From assembly GCA_964343305.1 (NCBI GenBank), contig CAYFJO010000315.1, forward strand, positions 1-12,845: a stretch of DNA of 12,845 nucleotides, read 5' to 3'. This DNA comes from CAYFJO01 sp964343305. GTDB taxonomy: Bacteria > Planctomycetota > Planctomycetia > Pirellulales > Pirellulaceae. Positions 7,021 through 12,845 of the stretch are shown one piece after another. Below the pieces are notes generated by a model, which saw nothing but the letters and a program-made list of their open reading frames with translations, was not told where the DNA came from and ran no database searches. Made by a program: the position numbers and the translations under genes. Each line of letters starts with the position of its first letter. Position 1 is the stretch's first letter.

Positions 7021-7945
7021 GAAACACCTTTTCTTGTACCTCGACGGGCAATTCGAGTTTCTTCTCGAACAACTCGAACTGCGGCACATTTTGACCCGGC
7101 GACAGAAAATCCGTGCCGAACATGATGCGATCTTGGTTGCGAATCAAAAACTCGCGCCCGAATTCCAAATTCCGGCTGATCGAATTCGCACCGCTGCCAG
7201 CGGACAACTCGCCATAGATATTGGGATACTTCTCCATCAGCCGATCGATCGCTCCACCCGGAACCGTTTTCGATTTTGGATAACCGCCCAGATCGCTTTG
7301 CTTGGCATCGCCGGAAATCGACGCCCACCAACCCGGACCGTGGCCAACGAAGTTGCATTTGGGCGAGTGAGCCACCGCTTTTTCCAATCCCGGCAAACCG
7401 GCCTCATCCGTGTTGCGTTGATTGTCCAAGTGAAACAACAATGGCATTCCCACTTCACCACATGCCTGGTGAATCCTCAGGTTTCGCGGATCATCCACCG
7501 CGATCCCCGGCTTGTGTTCGCCGAATCCCATGGCTCCCGCGTCCTGATACTTTCTCAGCATGTCGATCAATCCCTGCAAACCACCGCGATACGAGGTGCG
7601 GGGATCGATCGAGCAAAACGGGACAAGTCGATCGCGGTAGGGCTTTGTTTGGGCGAGCACAAAGTCGCTGGTGAGCGGATAGCTTGACGCTTCGGGATTG
7701 ACCAGCGGCAACACGACTGCCTGGGAAATGTCTTGCGCGTCCATCCACCGCAACAGGGCCTCGGCCGTCAACACTTCTGTGCTGTTCCAGGTCTGTCCCA
7801 AATGCGTATGCATGTCGAAGTAGCGGCCCTTGGGATATTCTGTTGCGGCTCGGCCACTGCAAGTCTTCGCCAGCGACGAGGCAATTCCGGCGGCCAGTAG
7901 ATTTCGATTGAATTCACGACGGTTGAGAGAGGAGTTGATGTTCAT
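6980..7945 (-). CDS. Tat-exported amidohydrolase, Amidohydro_2 family
   Basis: A metal-dependent hydrolase or decarboxylase-type TIM barrel predicted to act outside the cytoplasm. The N-terminus carries a twin-arginine signal: R9-R10 in NRREFNRNLLAAG, then a hydrophobic stretch and a likely cleavage site near A33-A34. After it come the family's metal and catalytic residues in order: H46-x-H48 (FDMHTHLG), H172 (LLFHLDNQ), H202 (FVGHGPGWW) and D279 (MFGTDF). The 321 residues are complete for the family. The substrate is not deducible; relatives act on lactones, aromatic acids and similar small molecules. The ATG at 7945 has no clear ribosome binding site, but the signal peptide requires a start here. 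It is divergent from the sugar isomerase gene, and the 117 bp between them must hold both promoters. Confidence 0.85.
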   Translation of the reverse strand: MNINSSLNRREFNRNLLAAGIASSLAKTCSGRAATEYPKGRYFDMHTHLGQTWNSTEVLTAEALLRWMDAQDISQAVVLPLVNPEASSYPLTSDFVLAQTKPYRDRLVPFCSIDPRTSYRGGLQGLIDMLRKYQDAGAMGFGEHKPGIAVDDPRNLRIHQACGEVGMPLLFHLDNQRNTDEAGLPGLEKAVAHSPKCNFVGHGPGWWASISGDAKQSDLGGYPKSKTVPGGAIDRLMEKYPNIYGELSAGSGANSISRNLEFGREFLIRNQDRIMFGTDFLSPGQNVPQFELFEKKLELPVEVQEKVFRSNARKLLFGEIK

Positions 7946-8004
7946 GCATTACGCCATTGGTTGTGATGTTCACTTCGTGGTACGATAGACGCGACGATTG
8001 CGGT

Positions 8005-8032
8005 ATTGTAACCGCCGATGAGACAATGTGCA
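8005..8032 (-). promoter_or_regulatory. Candidate promoter for the amidohydrolase gene
   Basis: On the minus strand TGCACA (8027-8032) and TACAAT (8005-8010) are 16 bp apart. The -10 element matches the consensus at 5 of 6 positions and the -35 at 4 of 6. Transcription would start near 7998 and leave a leader of about 50 nt before the ATG at 7945. The site lies inside the divergent region shared with the sugar isomerase gene, so the two promoters may overlap. Confidence 0.3.
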
Positions 8033-8062
8033 TTTTTAGAAACAGTTTTTTCAGGAAGTCGA

Positions 8063-8884
8063 ATGAAATTCGCGATCTGCAACGAGACGTTCAAAGACTG
8101 GCCGTTTGAAAAGGCGTTTGCGTACGCCCGTGAGTTGGGTTACACGGGGATCGAATTCGCGCCGTTCACGATCAATCCCAACGCGTATGAGATCTCGGCC
8201 GAAAAACGGGCGGAAATTCGCCGCCAGGTCGAAGATGCCGGACTCCAAGCCATCGGATTGCACTGGCTATTGGCGTTTACCGAGGGTTATTACTTGACGT
8301 CCCCCGACGCGGACGTGCGCAGGAAAACATCGGAGTACCTGCAAGAGTTGGCTCGACTTTGCCGCGATCTCGGCGGACGGGTCCTCGTGCTGGGGTCGCC
8401 GCAACAACGCAATCTGTTGCCCGGCGTTACGATGGACGAAGCGATGGAGAATGCCGCCGATGTGCTGCGTGGTGCAATGGACGTGATGGCGGAGTGTGAC
8501 GTGGTGCTGGCCGTCGAGCCGTTGGGCCCGATGGAAGGCGACTTTTTGCTGACCGCCGATCTTGGCGTGCAACTGATGAAAATGGTCGACTCGCCGAACT
8601 GCCGGTTGCACCTGGATGTGAAGGCGATGTCGAGTGAAAAGAAACCGGTTGGCGACATCATTCGCGATTGCGCCGAATTCATGGAGCATTTCCATGCCAA
8701 CGATCCCAATTGCCGTGGGCCGGGCATGGGCGACGTCGATTTTGTGCCGATCATGCAAGCGCTGAACGATGTTGATTACCAAGGATGGGTGTCGGTTGAA
8801 GTCTTCGATTACGAACCGGGAGTCGAAGCGCTGGCAAGTGAAAGCATTGAGTATCTGAAGAAGTGCTTGGAGCAGGTGGGTTAG
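8063..8884 (+). CDS. Sugar phosphate isomerase/epimerase-like TIM barrel (AP-endonuclease 2 superfamily)
   Basis: A probable cytoplasmic sugar isomerase or epimerase of the xylose-isomerase-like TIM-barrel superfamily. The expected metal ligands appear in order: E152 (LAVEPLG), D185 (LHLDVKAM), H211 (HFHANDPN) and E246 (SVEVFDYEP). The arrangement matches D-tagatose 3-epimerase and 2-keto-myo-inositol dehydratase relatives, so the exact substrate is open. I start at 8063 (MKFAICNETF), giving 273 residues. AGGAAG at 8053-8058 is a good ribosome binding site, and the barrel begins with the first strand right after the ATG. The frame is open back to 8018, but that extension does not resemble the family. 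The stop TAG (8882-8884) abuts the stop of the convergent PLP-enzyme gene with no gap. Confidence 0.88.
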   Translation: MKFAICNETFKDWPFEKAFAYARELGYTGIEFAPFTINPNAYEISAEKRAEIRRQVEDAGLQAIGLHWLLAFTEGYYLTSPDADVRRKTSEYLQELARLCRDLGGRVLVLGSPQQRNLLPGVTMDEAMENAADVLRGAMDVMAECDVVLAVEPLGPMEGDFLLTADLGVQLMKMVDSPNCRLHLDVKAMSSEKKPVGDIIRDCAEFMEHFHANDPNCRGPGMGDVDFVPIMQALNDVDYQGWVSVEVFDYEPGVEALASESIEYLKKCLEQVG

Positions 8885-9982
8885 TTATTGCAACTTACCA
8901 CGCCCTTCGATCGGCCAGATATCGACGAGCTTGTCGTCTTGGAAAACGTAGAAGTTGTCGTGCAATACGGACGTGAAATCTACGTAGCCGGGGACCAGCT
9001 CCAACCGGTCGCCGATTCTTAGATCCTGGGCCGACTCTTCCAACTTCAGCTTTCCATGTTCGGCCGACAACGCTTCGACAGTCATGTCATCGCGTCCCTT
9101 TACCAGCGGCTCGTGAAAATCGGTGTGTACCGTCTTGCGGCCTGAATCGACGATGGCTCGATCTGGCGCGCCGCGACTGACAACGGTGGTCAACACAGTG
9201 ATCGCGTATTCCAGCGCGGGCACATTCAAACCATAACGATAAAACGCGTCCATAAAGATGCCGCCGCCGGCCTGAAGCTCGGTGATCCCGTCGTGCTCCA
9301 CGGAAATAAAGTACGAACCTGTCCCGCCGCAGGAAACGATCTCGCACGCAATGCCGGCCTCCGCGATGGCATCTCGCGTGCCGATCAAGACATCCAACGC
9401 CGCGTGGATTTTCTCTCGCTTCTCGACCGGGTCTTGGACACGCAACAAATGCCCTTCGTAGCCCATGATGCCGCTGAATTTCAATCCGGGCAGTTCCACG
9501 ACTTGCTTGGCGAGTTCCACTGATTTCTCCGGCAAGACGCCAACTCGTTCCAAACCAATGTCGACTTCCAAAATAACTCGCAATTGCAAACCAGCTTCGG
9601 TCATCACGCGGTTGAACGCCTCGGCTTGCGAGATGTGATCGACGCAGACAACCGGATTTGCCTGGCGGCACAATTCGACTAGCCGCCGGAGTTTCTTCTC
9701 TCCGACGATCAGGTTCGCAATCAACATGTCCTGGATGCCGCCCGCGGCCATGACTTCGGCTTCGCCCAACTTGGCACACGTAATGCCGATCGCACCGGCT
9801 TGAATTTGCTTGTTGGCGATCATCGGCGATTTGTGGCATTTGCAGTGCGGCCGCCATTGGACTCCCTGGCTGGAGCATGTTTCCGCCATCGATTTAATAT
9901 TTCGGTCCAGCACATCGAGGTCGATGCATAGCGCCGGAGTGTCGAGATCGTCTTTGGTACAGCCGATTTGTGGTTGAGTCAT
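8885..9982 (-). CDS. DSD1-family PLP-dependent enzyme (D-threonine aldolase / D-serine dehydratase-like)
   Basis: A fold-III, PLP-dependent amino-acid enzyme. The N-terminal alanine-racemase-like barrel carries the family signature WRPHCKCHKSP, with K48 the expected PLP lysine. The C-terminal beta domain ends in LHDNFYVF and DIWPIEGRGK. The 365 residues are typical. In D-serine dehydratases and D-threonine aldolases a His-x-Cys or His-x-Asp pair just before the LHD motif binds Zn or Mn. Here the position reads PGYVDFT, so Y333 replaces the His while D335 remains. Metal use and the reaction may therefore differ from the named relatives. The ATG is 6 nt after the stop of the MoaD/ThiS-like gene, so the two are co-transcribed and probably coupled. 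No signal peptide is present. Confidence 0.87.
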   Translation of the reverse strand: MTQPQIGCTKDDLDTPALCIDLDVLDRNIKSMAETCSSQGVQWRPHCKCHKSPMIANKQIQAGAIGITCAKLGEAEVMAAGGIQDMLIANLIVGEKKLRRLVELCRQANPVVCVDHISQAEAFNRVMTEAGLQLRVILEVDIGLERVGVLPEKSVELAKQVVELPGLKFSGIMGYEGHLLRVQDPVEKREKIHAALDVLIGTRDAIAEAGIACEIVSCGGTGSYFISVEHDGITELQAGGGIFMDAFYRYGLNVPALEYAITVLTTVVSRGAPDRAIVDSGRKTVHTDFHEPLVKGRDDMTVEALSAEHGKLKLEESAQDLRIGDRLELVPGYVDFTSVLHDNFYVFQDDKLVDIWPIEGRGKLQ

Positions 9983-9988
9983 GAGGCG

Positions 9989-10252
9989 TTATCCACCGCC
10001 AAGAGCGGCTATGAAATGGATTTCAGTGTCGGGAGAAACTTTGGCGTTCAAACCACGTGTCGAAATCGCGTTGTTGATGGAAACTTGCAACGCGGGATTC
10101 AAGTCGTCACCGCAACAAAGCCGCTCGGCGCATCCAGGAAACCGTTGATCAAGAGCCTGGACAATCTCGCGGACCGTCACGCCGTCCACTTCAACCGTGG
10201 ACAAGCCGCTCGTGAGTTCGCGTAGTTGTGAGGGGATGAAGACGGTTGGCAT
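9989..10252 (-). CDS. MoaD/ThiS-like ubiquitin-fold protein ending in Gly-Gly
   Basis: An 87-residue beta-grasp protein. The start MPTVFIPSQLRELTSG, the middle VREIVQALDQRFPG and the end IHFIAALGGG match the MoaD/ThiS family, in which the exposed C-terminal Gly-Gly is adenylated and then carries sulfur as a thiocarboxylate for molybdopterin, thiamine or cysteine synthesis. The Gly-Gly is present and terminal, so it could be a working sulfur carrier. No MoaE, ThiF, ThiG or MoeB homologue lies nearby, so its own pathway cannot be assigned. I chose the ATG at 10252 because the first beta strand starts there; a GTG at 10288 would add 12 residues without family character. The PLP-enzyme gene follows after 6 nt. 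Confidence 0.82.
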   Translation of the reverse strand: MPTVFIPSQLRELTSGLSTVEVDGVTVREIVQALDQRFPGCAERLCCGDDLNPALQVSINNAISTRGLNAKVSPDTEIHFIAALGGG

Positions 10253-10290
10253 GCGGGCGTCGTGGTTTGATCGGGTGGGATTAACCACAC

Positions 10291-10319
10291 ATGTTAGCGT
10301 GATCGTCTCCCTTGGTTAA
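10291..10319 (-). promoter_or_regulatory. Candidate promoter for the MoaD/ThiS-like and PLP-enzyme pair
   Basis: On the minus strand TTAACC (10314-10319) and TAACAT (10291-10296) are separated by exactly 17 bp, each matching the consensus at 4 of 6 positions. The site lies in the 89-bp gap between the MFS gene stop and the small-protein start at 10252, leaving a leader of about 33 nt. Read-through from the MFS gene is the alternative, since no strong terminator is visible in the gap. Confidence 0.3.
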
Positions 10320-10341
10320 GTACGCGGACCAACCGGGACCA

Positions 10342-11580
10342 TTATGTTTTGTCCATCCAGGTCTCTGCAAAGTGATCTTCGCGGCGCTGTTGCCACACGG
10401 GAATGCTCGAAATGGTGTATGCTACCGCAACGACAAAAGCCAGCGTTCCGATCGTGGCAAACATCCACGGATAGTCGTACGTGGCCGCGATCGCACCCAG
10501 AATTGGGGCTCCCGCGATCATCCCCAGGTCCAGCATCATCAGCGCCAGTGCGGAACCTGTGCCGCGCACTTCGTGTGGAAACGATTCGATAGTGAGCGAT
10601 GTCATGGTGTGGAACATCAACGAGTGTCCCGTGCCGGTCACCAGTGCGGGTACGACGATCATCCAGGGCGCACTCTTGTCAACCAGCCAAAAGCAGAACA
10701 TTCCTGCCGCCATGAACAGCAGGCCCACGAGCAGCACCTTGCGCCGTCCCAGTCGTTCGGGCGTGCGACGAAGCAAGACGCGGACGAGAAAGGCCCAGCC
10801 GGCATAACACCAGAAGAATAATCCGATCACGGACACGCCAGGAATGAGCAGCGATTTGTCGTCAATGTACTTGGCGAGAAAGACGAAGGGCGCCGTCATG
10901 CACATGCCGAAAACGATGTCGACCAACAAGATCGTTCCAGGCCAGTTTCGCCAGGTTGTCAAAAAAAAGTCTTGCAATCGAACCGATAAATTTGGACTCT
11001 TGTTCGTCGGACTGCGCATGAAACACAGCATCGCGGCGGGAACAATGTTGGCAAAACCGGCTGTCAAAAACAGCACGGTGAAATCGTGGCGAGTGCGGTC
11101 GTCGGCGCCGAGGATCAAGTCGCCCAGCGCCGGGCCCACTAGCATGCCCATAAATCCACCCGCGCCCAGAATGCCAATCGCCTCCGTGCGACGGTCTTCC
11201 GGTGTTGTCTGTGTGATGTACGTCAGACTGCTGGCGAAAACAATCGCACCGCCAAGAACTAAAACGGCCCGCACAAGATAAATCGACGGACCGATGCCGC
11301 CTAGCATCAGATTCGCCAAAGAACTGAGTGCGAAAACCAGATAGCCGACGAACCACATTTTCTTCGAGCCGAAGCGATTGATCCACTGACCAAGCCAAGG
11401 TCGAAGCAGCAAGCCAAAGATCGCACCCGTTCCCATGATGGCACCGATTTTGTTCAAATCGCCGCCAAGGAAATCGATCCATCGTGCGTAGTGGGCCATC
11501 AGGGTGTTCGCGATGACGAAGCACGTTTGACTTGCCATGGCCAGCACGAAATTGCGATCGTAAAGCCGTGAGGACGTCAT
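10342..11580 (-). CDS. Major facilitator superfamily transporter
   Basis: A 412-residue inner-membrane secondary carrier with many hydrophobic segments, consistent with the usual 12 helices. The family motif A appears in the loop after helix 2 as GQWINRFGSKK, and a second copy, RLGRRK, in the equivalent loop of the C-terminal half. The central cytoplasmic loop is short (RSPTNKSPNLSVR). The substrate cannot be predicted; drug efflux or uptake of a metabolite are both possible. The ATG at 11578-11580 overlaps the TGA of the helicase gene (11577-11579) as ATGA, so translation is probably coupled. The frame continues upstream to 11652, but that stretch lies within the helicase coding sequence and lacks membrane character. 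Confidence 0.88.
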   Translation of the reverse strand: MTSSRLYDRNFVLAMASQTCFVIANTLMAHYARWIDFLGGDLNKIGAIMGTGAIFGLLLRPWLGQWINRFGSKKMWFVGYLVFALSSLANLMLGGIGPSIYLVRAVLVLGGAIVFASSLTYITQTTPEDRRTEAIGILGAGGFMGMLVGPALGDLILGADDRTRHDFTVLFLTAGFANIVPAAMLCFMRSPTNKSPNLSVRLQDFFLTTWRNWPGTILLVDIVFGMCMTAPFVFLAKYIDDKSLLIPGVSVIGLFFWCYAGWAFLVRVLLRRTPERLGRRKVLLVGLLFMAAGMFCFWLVDKSAPWMIVVPALVTGTGHSLMFHTMTSLTIESFPHEVRGTGSALALMMLDLGMIAGAPILGAIAATYDYPWMFATIGTLAFVVAVAYTISSIPVWQQRREDHFAETWMDKT

Positions 11581-12845
11581 GTCGTTTGCTGACCGGCGTG
11601 ATACGGGAGCCCAAAGTATTCGTGAATGAATGCCTTGCGGTCGCCCTCGCATTTGACGTACTCGACCAGCGTGTAGAGTTTCTTTTGATCGCGGAGCAGT
11701 TTTTCATCGAGCCGCTGTTGGTCGGTCAGTGCGGCGGGCAATTCGTCGATCACTTCGATGTCGAGCGTCATCACGTCGCCTTCGATCACACCGTACCGAT
11801 CCAACATGGCCAGCGATGTTTCCAGGCGATGGTCGAAGCGATCTCTGTGATGCAGCCGTTCACGAAGCCAGTCGAGACCAAACGCCTTGACCTGCTCCAA
11901 CTCGTGTTTCAAAAAATCGTAAACGCGCTCGTAGAACTCGGCGTTCGGGTTGCTCCAATGTTGAAATTCCATCTGCGTCGCCAGATCGGATTGGTCATAC
12001 AACAGCACACAAACTGACGGCTTCCCGTCGCGCCCCGATCGCCCGATCTCCTGATAATACGATTCCATCGAACCCGGCACGTCCGCATGGATGACCTGCC
12101 GGATGTCCTCCTTGTCGATTCCCATGCCGAACGCATTGGTGGCCAGCACGAGATGGTCCGACTCGTACATGAATTTCTCTTGCACGCGTCGACGGTCGCG
12201 GCGGTCCAAATCGCCGTGATAAATCAAATGTGGAATGTCCATCTCCCACAACTTCGCGCTGAACCGCTCCAGTGTTTTGATCAACGTAAAGTAGACGATG
12301 CCACAGCCGGGATGTTCGTCGCGGATTTGCAGGATCTGTTCCAGTTTGTTGTCGTCTCCCCACGCTTCGTTGACGTCGAGCGAAAGGTTCGGCCGATCGA
12401 TGCCCTCGTGAAACAACTTGATCTCGTCGTCGTCCAGGCCGAGCTGTTTGACGATGTCCTTTTGAACATCGGGAGTTGCGGTCGCGGTCAACGCGATCGT
12501 AGTCGGATTGTCGAGCAATTTGCGGAATTCGAGCAGCCGCGTGTAGTCGGGTCGAAAATCGTGTCCCCATTCGCTGATGCAGTGGGCTTCGTCGACGGCC
12601 AGCAAATCGATGCGGCGACGCTTGATCACGTCGACAAAATCCGGTTTGCGAAATCGCTCCGGCGTGACGTACAACAGATCGAATTCGCCGCCGCCAACCG
12701 CCGCGTAACGACTTTCGCGCTGTTCGCGCCGCAGGGACGAGTTAATAAACGTTGCTTGAATTCCGCGCGCTCGCAGCGAATCGACCTGGTCCTTCATCAG
12801 CGCGATCAGCGGCGAGATGACCAGCGTCAACCCACGTCGTGCATC
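11577..12845 (-). CDS. RecQ-type ATP-dependent DNA helicase, N-terminus cut by window edge
   Basis: A 3'-5' superfamily-2 helicase acting in recombination and replication repair. The window contains about 422 residues; motif I (the ATP-binding lysine) lies beyond the right edge. Visible are motif Ia (VISPLIALMKDQVDSL), motif II with the RecQ signature DEAHCISEWGHDFRPDY (DEAH at 12582-12593), motif III (LTATAT), and motifs V-VI (LATNAFGMGIDKEDIRQVIH; QEIGRSGRDG). After the core comes a segment of about 80 residues that may be a winged helix. Then follows the first part of the RecQ zinc subdomain, with a single Cys and a YFGLP segment. The protein stops there, before the CxxCxxC expected in canonical RecQ. 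No HRDC domain follows. The stop overlaps the MFS start by ATGA. The canonical recQ gene may be elsewhere, so I leave the symbol blank. Confidence 0.88.
   Translation of the reverse strand, partial: DARRGLTLVISPLIALMKDQVDSLRARGIQATFINSSLRREQRESRYAAVGGGEFDLLYVTPERFRKPDFVDVIKRRRIDLLAVDEAHCISEWGHDFRPDYTRLLEFRKLLDNPTTIALTATATPDVQKDIVKQLGLDDDEIKLFHEGIDRPNLSLDVNEAWGDDNKLEQILQIRDEHPGCGIVYFTLIKTLERFSAKLWEMDIPHLIYHGDLDRRDRRRVQEKFMYESDHLVLATNAFGMGIDKEDIRQVIHADVPGSMESYYQEIGRSGRDGKPSVCVLLYDQSDLATQMEFQHWSNPNAEFYERVYDFLKHELEQVKAFGLDWLRERLHHRDRFDHRLETSLAMLDRYGVIEGDVMTLDIEVIDELPAALTDQQRLDEKLLRDQKKLYTLVEYVKCEGDRKAFIHEYFGLPYHAGQQTT

Noticed and set aside
7034..7687. Plus-strand open frame of 217 codons
   Set aside because: It is fully antisense to the amidohydrolase gene, which has all its metal ligands and a Tat signal.
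1..12845. Defence island, prophage or transposon
   Set aside because: There is no transposase, integrase, phage structural gene, toxin-antitoxin pair, direct-repeat array or nuclease besides the RecQ helicase, and RecQ alone is a housekeeping-type repair gene.

Overview
The window looks like ordinary chromosomal DNA of a planctomycete, probably of the Pirellula/Rhodopirellula type. That placement is an inference. It rests on a zinc-ribbon/Pro-Gln-linker/membrane protein, a Tat-exported amidohydrolase, a short sugar-isomerase TIM barrel, a D-threonine-aldolase-like enzyme, moderately GC-rich DNA and few strong Shine-Dalgarno sites. I see no rRNA, tRNA, CRISPR array, insertion sequence, integrase or phage gene.

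Layout. The left edge (1-276) holds at most a fragment of a divergent gene and a small inverted repeat. Positions 277-2583 (+) encode a 768-residue c-di-GMP signalling protein: a degenerate HD-GYP domain, PAS, an intact GGDEF domain with an inhibitory site, and an unassigned C-terminal domain. It is followed by sodA (2760-3383, +), a manganese-type superoxide dismutase. The DNA from 3466 to 7945 is all on the minus strand. Read in transcription order it encodes a Tat-exported amidohydrolase, a lipoprotein zinc peptidase (DUF1570-like), a zinc-ribbon membrane protein, and an unusually long enolase-superfamily enzyme. The last two genes are 13 nt apart. A short divergent region separates the amidohydrolase from a sugar isomerase/epimerase gene (8063-8884, +).

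The right third is again on the minus strand. A recQ-type helicase gene, cut by the window end, overlaps an MFS transporter gene by an ATGA junction. After 89 bp comes a two-gene unit: a MoaD/ThiS-like small protein and, 6 nt downstream, a DSD1-family PLP enzyme. The PLP gene ends base-to-base against the convergent sugar isomerase gene.

How the genes relate. The amidohydrolase, sugar isomerase, enolase-superfamily enzyme, MFS carrier and PLP enzyme suggest small-molecule catabolism, but they do not form an obvious single pathway. The best candidates for something not well described are the C-terminal domain and broken HD-GYP site of the signalling protein, the ubiquitin-fold protein paired with a PLP enzyme whose metal site is altered, the RecQ variant that stops before its zinc cluster, and two long perfect inverted repeats (15 bp at 6060-6093 and 13 bp at 6961-7020). 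I did not find a clear new defence or mobile system.
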